64,000 nt of DNA. Origin: JANOSH01 sp031415695 (GTDB lineage Bacteria > Actinomycetota > Acidimicrobiia > Acidimicrobiales > Ilumatobacteraceae). The translations under genes were made by a program, and so were the position numbers. The stretch lies in the NCBI GenBank assembly GCA_031415695.1, contig JANOSH010000031.1:1-64000 (forward strand). Reading direction: 5' to 3'. Below the pieces are notes generated by a model that was given only the letters and a program-made list of their open reading frames with translations, searched no databases and was not told the origin of the DNA. Shown here in pieces: positions 15,516-25,252 of the stretch (position 1 is the stretch's first letter; the number at the start of each line of letters is the position of its first letter).

Positions 15516-16949
15516 GTGACTAATACTCTTTCGGCTCTGTTGCTGCGACTCAGACTCGACGGCAGCGAGTCCGCCGATGTGGAGGTGAAACGTGCATCGG
15601 GCGGATTTCCTGAGTCGGTCGTGCCGACCCTCTGCGCTTACGCAAACCGACCCGGGGGAGGAACAGTGCTGCTCGGGGTCGATGAAGCAATTGGATTTGC
15701 GACGGTTTCAATTGATGCCCCGGCGCTCGCTCGACGCATCGCAGACGTTGTCCGTCAACGTCTCGACCCGCCACCGTCCATCTCCGTTTCTATTGAAGAC
15801 TGCGAAGGCCATTCAGTTGTCATTGCGAGCGTGGAGGAACTCGCTGTCGGTACCAAGCCGTGCAGGATCCGGACGGGCGAAAAACAGGGTGTGTGGATCC
15901 GAGCGTTCGACGGCGACTATCGAGCTTCCGATGTTGAGGTGCAAGCGTTTTACACCGCGCGACTGGCCCCAACGCATGACCGAGCTCCTGTTGACGGGGC
16001 GACTTTGCGCGACCTTGACTCTGATCTTGTCGCCGGATTTCTTGCCAGTCGACGAGCAGCGCTGAACCCGTCGGGGCGCGCTGCGGGAAAGAGCGACGCA
16101 GATCTGCTTGAAGCGTCGAGCGTGATGATTGGCGAGCAGCCAACGGTCGCGGGGCTGTTGATGCTGGGTACATTTCCGCAGCAGTTCTTTCCCGGCTTGC
16201 ATTTGCGAGCCGTCTTTCGCCGTGGTGACGCAGGACCGTTGGAGCGCGCGGCTGATGCGCCGCGACTTGAAGGGCCGATTTCGGAAATCCTGACGTCGGC
16301 TGTTCGCTGGGTCTCGCAGATGACACCGACTGCCATCGTCGGAACGGGGCGAGGCGCTGTCGTAGACCGACCAACCTGGCCGCTCGATTCCGTTCGAGAA
16401 CTGGTCGGCAACGCGCTGCTCCATCGCGATCTCTCATGGTCGGTCAACGAGCCCGTGATGCTGAACCTCTCGAACGATTCACTGGTCGTGCGAAGCCCGG
16501 GCGGCCTTTACGGGATCAGTGTTGAGGAGCTCGGCCGCAGGGGCGTTACCCCCGCACGGAACGCAACATTGATGGCGATCGCGACGCACGTTCGATTGCC
16601 CGACGGCCAAAACCGTGCCGTCGAACAGCTCGCCACTGGAATCCCGACCGTGCGCGCCGAGTTCGCAGAGCGAGGCTTTCCGGAGCCGCGATTCACCGAC
16701 GACGCTGTTCGATTCACCGTGGCCGGGCTTCGGAGCGAACCAGCACCACGTCGGCGGCTTGGTGACGCACCGACTCGGGTTCTCGCAGCTCTAGGGAACG
16801 ATCAGCGCGATGTCACCGAACTCGCGATGGCCCTCGGTCGAAGCAAACAGGTCGTGCGACGCGACCTCAACGAGCTTGCCGCCGATGGCCTAGTGGTCAT
16901 CGACGGCGGACCTGGTCGACGAACGACCTACCGCCGCTCGGAGGGATAG
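15516..16949 (+). CDS. ATP-binding protein with AlbA_2 (Schlafen-like) domain and C-terminal HTH
   Basis: The 477-residue protein has an N-terminal AlbA_2 domain (ESADVEVKRASGGFPESVVPTLCAYANRPGGGTVLLGVDE). A GHKL-like AAA_4 region follows (SVRELVGNALLHRDLSW...VVRSPGGLYGIS...NATLMAIATHVRLPDG). A C-terminal winged HTH ends the protein (DVTELAMALGRSKQVVRRDLNELAADGLV). Such proteins are usually regarded as transcriptional regulators or accessory defence/mobile-island proteins. GTG 15516 was chosen from the operator position and start of homology. Two relics of the same family occur in this window (17.3-17.8 and 49.0-49.2 kb). Confidence 0.8.
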   Translation: MTNTLSALLLRLRLDGSESADVEVKRASGGFPESVVPTLCAYANRPGGGTVLLGVDEAIGFATVSIDAPALARRIADVVRQRLDPPPSISVSIEDCEGHSVVIASVEELAVGTKPCRIRTGEKQGVWIRAFDGDYRASDVEVQAFYTARLAPTHDRAPVDGATLRDLDSDLVAGFLASRRAALNPSGRAAGKSDADLLEASSVMIGEQPTVAGLLMLGTFPQQFFPGLHLRAVFRRGDAGPLERAADAPRLEGPISEILTSAVRWVSQMTPTAIVGTGRGAVVDRPTWPLDSVRELVGNALLHRDLSWSVNEPVMLNLSNDSLVVRSPGGLYGISVEELGRRGVTPARNATLMAIATHVRLPDGQNRAVEQLATGIPTVRAEFAERGFPEPRFTDDAVRFTVAGLRSEPAPRRRLGDAPTRVLAALGNDQRDVTELAMALGRSKQVVRRDLNELAADGLVVIDGGPGRRTTYRRSEG

Positions 16950-17100
16950 AACGGAGTCGACCGGTGCGGTTCGCGCCGCGATCGCGAGTGGTCGCCCGCC
17001 GTCGTGCTGGCGATCGTGGGTACCGTTGTCGGGCGGGTCGCGGCGTTGACCCAAAGTGCATTGTGACATCCCCTGAAGTGGAGGTGTCAGACTGTCGGGT

Positions 17101-17262
17101 ATGGGGTCATCGGGGGGTGGTGCGGTGACGGGTTGTCCGTCGGGGACGGTGACGTTTCTGTTCACCGATGTGGAGGGCTCGACGCGGTTGTGGGCGGCGG
17201 ACAAGGACGCGATGTCGGCGTCGTTGCTGGTCCATGACGCGATCTTGCGGGCGGCAATCGAA
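17101..17262 (+). pseudogene. Class III cyclase, N-terminal relic
   Basis: From ATG 17101 the frame reads GCPSGTVTFLFTDVEGSTRLWAADKDAMSASLLVHDAILRAAIE. This is the beginning of a class III cyclase domain with the first metal aspartate in FTDVEGST. At about 17262 it runs directly into the antisense tail of an AlbA_2 relic, so the remaining 110 or more residues of the domain were lost at that junction. It belongs to the same broad family as the relic near 13.5 kb. Confidence 0.7.
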
Positions 17263-17784
17263 GGCAGCGCTTGTCGGCCGAACGTGCAGTCGAGAGGAAG
17301 TCTTCGACGCGGTCCCTTTCAAGGTCGGCTAGCACTGCGCCGTCGACGGCTGCCTCGTCGTAACGCGGGCGTGATCGATTGGAGAGGAAGCCTTCGATCT
17401 CGAGTTGCGACAGCGTGTAGTCACCGTCGGCGAACCTCATGTAGGCCTGCCCGGTGCGTCGCACGACGCACGGTTTCGCCGACGCCGGAAGTTCTCGAAT
17501 CCGGGCTACGACAACGTCTGCCTCTTCGAACTTTCTACATCGATCGCGATGTGGATGGCGGGCTCCATTGCCTGACGGGCACGGCTCGCAACACCAGCGG
17601 CGAGACCAACTGCATCTTGCAGCCGAACCGGTCTGAAGCCCTTGGCCTCATCGAGGCCAAGGACGATCAGGCCGCCGCCAGGCAGATTTGCGAACGCGCT
17701 CATCGTCTCAGTAATCGACTCGGGAAGACCACCGGCCGCTGACTTCACCTCAATGCCGGGAAGTTCCCCGCCGCGCAATCGCAT
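17263..17784 (-). pseudogene. AlbA_2-domain protein relic with frameshift and 3' truncation
   Basis: The minus strand reads GIEVKSAAGGLPESITETMSAFANLPGGGLIVLGLDEAKGF, the AlbA_2 core, then stops near 17506 after a single-base frame change. In the next frame it resumes EEADVVVARIRELPASAKPCVVRRTGQAYMRFADGDYTLS and ends ERDRVEDFLSTARSADKR. This parallels the intact neighbour at 15516-16949 through about residue 175. The gene is cut at 17263, where a cyclase fragment begins on the other strand. Confidence 0.75.
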
Positions 17785-18106
17785 GTCGGTAACGAGTCGT
17801 GTAAGTGCTCGAAACTAGCCGATCAAATCGGCCTCGGACCTATTTGAAGGCCTATTTGGAGGCCCATGACAGTGGCTTTGCTCGTTTGCTCAGTTCAGGC
17901 AGTGTTTGGCTGTGTCGGTCGGATCAAGTCGTCGAAAGAAGGAGGAAGGGGTCGATCCGTGGCGGGCCGAACCGATAGGCGGGCGTGGTGGCTAACAGAC
18001 GCCGGTGTCCAATTGCTGCAACTCTCGGTCGAGGAGTGTTGCGCTGATCGGTCTAGAGGTTCCGCACATCACGGTCTAGGTGGTCTGCAAACATCGGCTC
18101 AGCGAT
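17785..18106. other. Intergenic stretch without a recognisable gene
   Basis: About 320 bp between the AlbA_2 relic and the second DUF4143 gene. One plus-strand frame of 99 codons exists but has no family pattern. A short direct repetition (ttgaaggcctatttggaggccca) is the only visible structure. Confidence 0.4.
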
Positions 18107-18119
18107 TAGAGTTGGTTCG

Positions 18120-19397
18120 ATGGATACTCTCGAGGTGCTTGGGCAGGCATATCGGCCACGAGTGATCGACGCCGGGCTGCGACGTGCGCTGGGTGCCGCA
18201 GGTGCCGTGGTCGTCGAGGGGGCGAGGGCCAGCGGCAAGACGATGACAGCGCTGCACGCTGCGGGTTCATACGCGTTCATTGACGACCCAGCGACTCAAC
18301 GAATCCTGGAGATCGCACCTCGATCGCTGCTTGAGGGGGATGCTCCGCGGTTGCTCGACGAGTGGCAAGTTGCGCCTGAACTCTGGAATCAGGTGCGACG
18401 CGCGGTCGACGGGACAACGGCACCGGGGCGGTTCATCCTCACGGGGTCGGCCGTACCGACCGATGACATCGTGCGTCACACCGGCGCGGGGCGCTTCCTC
18501 AGACTTCGCCAGCGGACGATGACCTGGGGGGAGAAGCTCGACATTACCGGGCCTCGCGTGAGTATCGGAGGGCTGTTTCTCGGGGAGCGACCGGTTGCGA
18601 ACATGCGAGCGGGGATGGAACTTGGCGAGGTCATTGACAACATTCTCCGACCAGGCTTTCCCGCTATGACGGCGCTCGGGCTCGAGCAGTCCGCCGATCG
18701 ACTGAGGGCTTACATCGACGAGGTCGCCCGCACCGACATCCGTCGACTGGCTGACGTCCGCCACGAACCGAACGTGATCAAGCAACTCATCTCCGGATTG
18801 GCACGGTCGGTCGCCTCCGACGTGACCTACAAGACCCTCGCGGCCGACGTCGCGACGGTAGCTCCAACGATCAACGTCGAAACGATCAGCAGCTACGTCG
18901 GGCTCCTCGAACGGCTCTTCATTGTCGAACCGCAGCGCCCCTGGACGCCGAACCTACGATCCCGCGCCCGCCTTCGCACCTCACCAAAGCTGCACCTGGT
19001 CGACGCCTCGCTCGCTGCAGCGGCGCTGGGCGCAGGGTCCAAGCGGTTGTTCAGCGACCTCGAAACTGTCGGTGTGCTGTTCGAGAGCGCGGTAGTTCAC
19101 GATCTGATGGTGCTCGCCTCGGCCATCGATGGCGAGGTCCGCCACTACCGGGACTCGAATAGTAAGGAAATCGACGCGATCATCACGCTCCCCGACGGTC
19201 GCTGGGGAGCAGTCGAGGTCAAACTCGGCGGAGCACAGGTGCTTGCGGGCATCCGGTCGCTGCGCGCCGCCATCGATCAGATCGACACCGACACCGTGGG
19301 TCAGCCCGCGTTTCGTCTTGTGGTCACTGGTACCGGCCCGATCCTGACAGCAGACGACGGCACGATCATTAGCCCACTCAGCGCGCTCGTGCCCTGA
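18120..19397 (+). CDS. DUF4143 / AAA ATP-binding protein
   Basis: The 425-residue protein begins YRPRVIDAGLRRALGAAGAVVVEGARASGKT with Walker A (GARASGKT). The AAA_14 elements LLDEWQVAPELWNQVRRAVD, FILTGSA and GRFLRLRQRTMTWGEKL follow. The C-terminal DUF4143 part includes VLFESAVVHDLMVLA and a nuclease-fold-like HYRDSNSKEIDAIITLPDGRWGAVEVKLG. This is a complete member of the family, distinct in sequence from the gene at 13.7-14.9 kb. TAGAGT (18107-18112) lies 7 nt before ATG 18120, so the mRNA is probably leaderless. Function is unknown. Confidence 0.85.
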   Translation: MDTLEVLGQAYRPRVIDAGLRRALGAAGAVVVEGARASGKTMTALHAAGSYAFIDDPATQRILEIAPRSLLEGDAPRLLDEWQVAPELWNQVRRAVDGTTAPGRFILTGSAVPTDDIVRHTGAGRFLRLRQRTMTWGEKLDITGPRVSIGGLFLGERPVANMRAGMELGEVIDNILRPGFPAMTALGLEQSADRLRAYIDEVARTDIRRLADVRHEPNVIKQLISGLARSVASDVTYKTLAADVATVAPTINVETISSYVGLLERLFIVEPQRPWTPNLRSRARLRTSPKLHLVDASLAAAALGAGSKRLFSDLETVGVLFESAVVHDLMVLASAIDGEVRHYRDSNSKEIDAIITLPDGRWGAVEVKLGGAQVLAGIRSLRAAIDQIDTDTVGQPAFRLVVTGTGPILTADDGTIISPLSALVP

Positions 19398-19850
19398 GCC
19401 AGCAAACCCGCATCCTTCGATGCCCTCCCGCCTCACGACGTGGCGTTCTCGCGAGACAAGAAACGCAAATCACCACTACGCGAAATCGCGCACTGCCGTG
19501 GTCACGGCGTGGTCACAGAATGTTGCGGCACTACCCATCACAAGACGGCACGCGACAGCACGAACGAACCCTCTTCGCCCAGCTCAGACGGTCTTTGGCC
19601 TTACGGGGCAGCACTACGAAATACGAGGTTCGCTGGGTTCGATTCCCGTCCACCTCCGCGAAATCGAACCCTGGTCCACACGCGTTCGTCGCTTGAGCGC
19701 GTCGCGGCCGCGGGGTGTCGAAGGTTCGATCGGACCAAATGTCGGCGGCTGAATCAGGGAGAAGGCGTAGAGGTATTCGCTACCCGCGGTTGACGACTGG
19801 ACCGAGAACTACCAGTGGTACGGCACGACGCCGTCGGGGCCGGATTCATG
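19398..19850. other. Intergenic stretch with a tRNA/tmRNA 3'-end-like motif
   Basis: No gene is recognised. At 19633-19659 the sequence CTGGGTTCGATTCCCGT followed by CCACCTCCGC looks like a T-arm plus acceptor 3' strand of a tRNA or tmRNA. No matching 5' acceptor strand or anticodon arm was found upstream, so it is not a complete RNA gene. Such fragments can mark an old attachment site of an integrated element. Confidence 0.3.
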
Positions 19851-19854
19851 GCGC

Positions 19855-20100
19855 ACGTGGGTACAATGTCAGCGCTCCACATTTGTGGAGGCCGTGCTCG
19901 GTTTGACCCAGGTCGCGGTATGACGCCAGGATCGAGTGGGCGTCGGTGATGCCGACCACGTTGTCGTGATCGTCGAGATTGATGTTGGCTCCCAGAACGC
20001 GAACGATGCTTCGGTGATCTCGGTGTTGTCGGCCGGGGCATGGAAGGTGTGGACCGACCCTGCAGGCTCGTACAGGTACGAGCCTGCGGTGTTAACGACG
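19855..20100 (-). pseudogene. Cupin-domain dioxygenase-like relic
   Basis: The minus strand reads VNTAGSYLYEPAGSVHTFHAPADNTEITEASFAF in one frame. After a frame change it reads GANINLDDHDNVVGITDAHSILASYRDLGQ. This is the C-terminal half of a cupin of the 2,4'-dihydroxyacetophenone dioxygenase-like type (GSYxYEPAGSxHT...PADNTE). The N-terminal half and a start are missing. Confidence 0.6.
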
Positions 20101-20184
20101 TCGGGGGATTCTCGGCAAATCCATCGGCCGGACTGGGTAAGCCGTAGACCATCGTTCTCGCGATCATTCGAGAAGCCGAGGCTT

Positions 20185-20250
20185 TGCAGATTGTCGCTGT
20201 TAGGGAAGCGCCGCAGCGTCGCAGGATCAAGTTTTCCTATCGGGAGTGAC
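20185..20250 (+). pseudogene. abiEii toxin scrap
   Basis: About 40 bp around 20206-20246 are nearly identical to a segment of the intact abiEii gene at about 11646-11688. The encoded peptide here is APQRRRIKFSYRE followed by a stop, versus APQRCRIKLSYRD in the intact toxin. It is a fragment of a second, related abiEii gene. Confidence 0.55.
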
Positions 20251-20405
20251 GGTAAAAGTTACCGAGCGCATCTTCACCAAGCGTTTCACCACCCACCTGA
20301 GTATCGGTTCGAGCGTGACGCTTCTACGCGAGACACTAAGTGCTCCTACGAAGGTCGAGTCGCAGTACCTCGCCATGTGATGAACGTGACTATTTCGGGT
20401 AGAGA

Positions 20406-20437
20406 GACATATGTCTGGAGACGCGACGACATATGTC
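20406..20437. promoter_or_regulatory. Two identical GACATATGTC palindromes, 22 bp apart
   Basis: The perfect 10-bp palindrome GACATATGTC occurs at 20406-20415 and again at 20428-20437. The centres are 22 bp apart, about two helical turns, the usual geometry for cooperative binding of two repressor dimers to one face of DNA. It lies about 235 bp before the adhesin-like gene start at 20671. Which gene it serves is unclear, since the surrounding genes are decayed. Confidence 0.5.
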
Positions 20438-20670
20438 GGGCTGTCGGTTGCCGACTGTTGTCGCATCGTGGGATTGGCGGTACCTGCTGCCCCGCACCGT
20501 CGGAACATTTGCCCTCGACTCGGTGGCGGCACGGCGGCTCTGCAGCCGAACCAGCCGCGCCGAACGCTACGGAGTCAGGTTTCCATCAGATGATCGGCAG
20601 GAAGTGCTCACGTTGAGTGTGGTTCTGCCGACGACCCTTCGTAGAGCTTCCACCATCGAAGGGTGTCGCT

Positions 20671-23600
20671 ATGGGAATGACCATCAGATATCGCAGAAAC
20701 AGTCGACTGCGTACGCGCCCCGCCATTCTGGCTTCCATGTTGACGGCGCTAAGCGTTTTGGGGCTGAACCTGTCGATGGCGCAAGAGGCAAGCGCAGCGA
20801 CGGCCACGGTGGTAGTAGGTGGTGGGACGATCTCGTCGCCGCCGACGTCGTTCACGCACACGAGTTTCGGGGCGGGAGCCACGCATCGCCAACGATCGTC
20901 AACGTAACCGTTGCTGGACTTGACGCGTTCGCCACCAACGACATCAACGGAACGAGCACTCTCACAAAGAACGGTCCTGGAACCCTAACCCTTGGACACA
21001 CCGCCTTCGGTGTTGCTTACGGAGCTGGCGGGTCCTATGGCAACGGTGGTCGGGGCGGAGCCAATGCCGGTACACCGGGGGCGTCGGGCGGCGGGCCCGG
21101 TGGTGGTGGCGGTGGCGCGACCTCGACCGGAAGGAACGGTCGACCTGGTGGTGGTGGCGGAGCGGGATTTGTCGTGATCTCGTTCTACGACGCGACTGGT
21201 CGAATTGTCGGCGCTTACCTTGCCGGAGCAACGGGAAGCCGGGCTGTGCCGTTTAATGCCACGCGGGTCAAAGTGTGGGCGGTCGGCGCTGGCGGCAGTG
21301 GCGGCAGTGTGCCGGGTAGTTCGCCCGGATCGTTCCGAGCTGGCGGTGGAGGTGGAGCTGGAGGTACTGCATGGGCCGAAGTGAATCTCGGGGCGCTCAC
21401 CGCAATCAACTACACGCTCGCTGGTGCCACCACGGTGACGATCGGCGGGGTTACCTTGTCGGCGGACGCCGGTGCCGCCGGTGGCAACTCAGGAGGTGGG
21501 GCCGGCTCACAGGGCGGCGGTGGTGGCGGAGGCAACACGTTCGGTGGAAGCGGCGGCGGGACCGTAGGGGGCGTTCCGGCGTCGAACTCGGTCGGAGGTG
21601 TCGCGAATGACATCTCGGGTCTTGACGGTTCTCGAGCGGCCGGGCAACATCAACACGTTCACTGGTGGTGTGTTCATCAACGAGGGTTCAACCAGGATCA
21701 TCAAGTCCGATGTGATTCCCGACGTCAACTCGATCAACTTTGCGAACGTTGCGTCCGCGAACCTCAACCTGTTGAGTCATAATGAGACCGTTAACACTCT
21801 CATCGGGGAGGTGCGGCTGGCGGGAATGTGATCTTGCCTGTGGCCAGCACGCTGACGCTCAACTCGACGGTATCGAGTAGTTATGCCGGAGCGGTGACCG
21901 GTACTGGAAGTCTCGTGAAGTCGGGCGCTGGAACGCAGACCTTCACGGGAAACAGCACGCACTCGGGCGCGACCACCATTAATGGTGGGACGCTCATGAT
22001 TAACGGAACGCAGTCGAACACTGGGGCCACAGCCGTCAATTCGGGCGGGACGCTTGCAGGAACGGGCACGATGAACGCGTCGGCCGCGAACGTGAACGGC
22101 GGCACGATTCAGGGTGGTACAGGAGCCTCGAACACGTCGACTCTGCGGGTCGGTCCGTTGAGCCTCACGGGTGCCGCGTCGAAGATTCGGGTCATAACGA
22201 ATGGAACGACGGCCAACTCACAGATCCGATCGGCGGGTGCCGTCACGCTTGGCGGCTCGACTGTCGATGTCATGCAGACCCTCAACGTTGGCATTTACGA
22301 CTTGGTGTACGGCACTACTGTCACGGGAACCTCGGTTTTGGGTGTCAACAACACGGGCAAAAACGCGTACTTGTTCACCAACACGGCGCTCAATATCTTG
22401 CAGCTGTATGTGACGGACGTCTACGTAACCCCTACCGGCGGATCCACCGTGGTGAGCGAGGGCGGAACGACAGACACGTTTGATGTCGTGCTCTCGACGG
22501 CACCTCTCGGCAACATTGTTTTGAACGTGGCCTCCTCCGACGCGACCGAGGGCTCGGTCAGTCCGACCACGCTCACGTTCACGCCGGCGAATTGGAATGT
22601 CCCTCAAACCGTTACCCTCACTGGGCTACCCGATGGCATCGCCGACGGAAGCATCAACTACCCGATTACGGTGAGCGTCAACGACGCTCTTTCATCGAAT
22701 GAGTACGACGGCGTTACCGACAGAACTGTCCCGGCGACGACCACTGACTTCCTGGCTGACGTCATCGTCTCGAAGACCACAATGGTCGTCCCCGAACCTG
22801 GCGGCACCAACACCTTCGATGTGCGTCTGGCGGTGGCACCACTGAGCGACGTTGTCCTCACCGTGACATCGGGTACGCCGTCGGAAGGAACGCTGTCGCA
22901 TTCGATGCTCACGTTCACACCGACGAACTGGAACGACCCCCAGACCATCACGGTGACGGGGGTCGACGAGCTGATCGACACGCCAGCGAACAGCACTTCG
23001 CTCGTCACGATTTCGGTCGTCGACGCGAGTTCCCACAATCCCTACGACTTCGTTCCCAACAAGACAGTGCTCGTCACCTTCGCCGACGACGACGTCGCCG
23101 GATTCACCATTACACCTGTTGACGCTGAGACGGGGGAGAGCGCGGCTGTCGGCGGAGCCGGCAGCTTCCAGATCGTGATGACCTCCGAGCCAACCGGGAA
23201 TGTGACGGTTCCTCTCAGCTCCACGAACACGTTGGAGGGCACGGTCCGCGCATCTGTAGGGTTCACACCTGCCAATTGGAACGTTCCACAGACCATTGTC
23301 GTCACCGGAATCGATGACGTTGTCATCGACGGCGCGATCAACTACACGATCACGACGGGAACGGTGACTTCGGCCGACCCCGTGTACGGAGCGATGGCCG
23401 GTTCGACCGTGGCTGACGTCGCAATGGTGAACCGGGACGACGAGATCGCGAATATCTTGGTCGAGGTCGTCGGCCAGACGACCGAAGCGGGAGGCACGGC
23501 GCGAATTCGCTTCAGCTTGTCCGCCCAGCCGCCCGCGGGCGCGGACGTCGTCATTCCGCTGTCGATCGCGGACGGTACCGAAGGTTCGCTCGCCGTAACG

Positions 23601-25045
23601 TCGATCACGATCTTGAATGCGAACTGGAACAACCCAGACGCGAACGAGGTGGTCGTGACGGGCCTCGATGAGGCAATCGACGATGGCGACATCTCGTATG
23701 TCGTGACGACGGGCGACCCCTCCAGCGCCACGCCTGCCTTCAACGCCTTGACCGCTGATGATGTCGCCAATCCCACGATCGTGAACATCGACAATGATGA
23801 AGCGGGCGTTGTGACGAGCCGTCTCACGCTCTCGGTCGTCGAGGGTGGTGCAACTGATACGTACACCGTTCGCCTTGCGTCGGAACCGATCGCGGATGTG
23901 ACGATCACTATCGCGGGTGGCAGCGAGGCGGGCGCAGGCCCGGCAACGTTGACGTTCACTCCGGCGAACTGGAATGTTCCACAGACGGTCACGGCTACGG
24001 CGGTCAACGATCGACGCGTGGACGGAACCACCAGTCAGGCCTTTACCCATTCCGTGGAATCCACTGATCCGGTATACGACGAAATGGCAGTGGTGAACGT
24101 TGTAGCAACCATCACCGACAATGACGTTGCCGGCGTTACGGTCACCGAGTCGGCTGGTTCTACCACGGTCTCGGAATGGGCGACCGTGACACGTACGACA
24201 TCGTTCTCACGGCAGAGCCAATTGAAGACGTGGTGGTTACCATCACCGCTGGAGCACAGGCCACGACGTTGGTGCCGACCGTACGGTTCACATCTGTCAA
24301 CTGGAACATCCCGCAAACGGTGACCGTCCGGGCAGTGCAGGATGAAGTCACCGAAGGCAACCACACGCAACTCCTAACCCACACGACGTCGTCCGACGAG
24401 GCAGCCTTTGATGGCTTGCCCGCCTCCGACGTTCTCGTCAACATCATCGACGATGACATTGATACCGATCGGGACGGCATTCCCGACAGCGTCGAGGATG
24501 ACGCCTGTACGGGTGTGATGCCGTGTGTGCCGACGGATACTGATGGTGATGGGACGCCGGATTTCCGTGATCCCGATACCGATGGTGACGGCATTCCTGA
24601 CAACGTTGAGGATGACGCATGTACGGGTGTAATGCCGTGTGTGCCGACGGATACTGATGGTGACGGAACGCCGGATTTCCGTGACCCCGATACTGATGGT
24701 GACGGCATTCCTGACAACGTTGAGGATGACGCGTGTACGGGCGTGATGCCGTGTGTGCCGACGGATACTGATGGTGACGGAACGCCGGATTTCCGTGACC
24801 CCGATACTGACGGTGATGGGATCCCGGACACGGTTGAGGATGACGCCTGTGTTGGTGTGATGCCGTGTGTGCCGACGGATACTGATGGTGATGGGACGCC
24901 GGATTTCCGTGACCCAGACACTGACGGTGACGGCATCCCCGACACGGTTGAAGATGACGCGTGCACGGGTGTGTTGCCGTGTGTGCCGACGGATACTGAT
25001 GGTGATGGGACGCCGGATTTCCGTGACCCCGATGCTGCGGGCTGA
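20671..25045 (+). pseudogene. Very large secreted adhesin-like protein, split by four frame changes
   Basis: ATG 20671 has GAAGG 8 nt upstream and encodes a signal peptide (RPAILASMLTALSVLGLNLSMAQEASA). Translation moves between frames near 20890, 21630, 21815 and 24175, and sense resumes each time. The approximately 1450-residue sum has these parts: a glycine-rich region; autotransporter-type PATR repeats (NTFTGGVFINEGST, TFTGNSTHSGATTINGGTLMING); about six 110-120-residue repeats marked by LTFTPANWNVPQTVTVTG; and five calcium-binding TSP3-like repeats. It is probably surface-located. No LPxTG or TM anchor follows; the frame stops at DPDAAG. Four frame changes mean either a dead gene or assembly errors. 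Confidence 0.65.
24472..25042 (+). repeat. Five 114-bp repeats encoding TSP3-like calcium-binding motifs
   Basis: Each 38-residue unit carries two DxDxDG calcium loops (DTDGDGTPDFRDP and DTDGDGIPDxVEDD) and a cysteine pair (ACTGVMPC). The DNA copies are nearly identical, differing mostly at third positions, which points to recent tandem amplification. They form the C-terminal stalk of the adhesin-like protein. Confidence 0.85.
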
Positions 25046-25224
25046 CGTATCTGCTTGCTCGGTCGAAGCGCCCGCGGCGCGAGATGTTTGGGCGAAGCGC
25101 ACTGTTGTTGCTCATCGGGTTGGCGTTTGAGCAGACCCAGGGAGTCGCGGTCATCCTGCAGTCGTACGCCGCCTACTTCGTGCTTGCCGTACCATTCCGC
25201 ACCGTCACCATCCCATCCACCTGA
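25046..25224 (+). other. Possible 3' scrap of a membrane protein gene
   Basis: One plus-strand frame without a start reads KRPRREMFGRSALLLLIGLAFEQ and FVLAVPFRTVTIPST, then stops at 25222-25224. It contains a hydrophobic helix and could be the end of a lost membrane protein gene or of the adhesin in another frame. No family was recognised. Confidence 0.25.
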
Positions 25225-25252
25225 TCGAGCCCGGCGGGGCGGATGGCTGGTG

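Noticed and set aside
19600..19680. A complete tRNA gene
   Set aside because: Only the T-arm and 3' acceptor-like part can be drawn; no 5' acceptor strand, D-arm or anticodon arm fits upstream.
20433..21782. Continuous 449-codon ORF as a separate glycine-rich protein
   Set aside because: Its first 150 residues make no sense while another frame supplies a signal peptide, and its end makes no sense while another frame continues the PATR repeats; it is the middle piece of the split adhesin-like gene.
24472..25042. Regular direct repeats that could suggest a CRISPR or satellite array
   Set aside because: The 114-bp period is a whole number of codons and encodes consistent calcium-loop repeats inside a gene; there are no short repeats with unique spacers.
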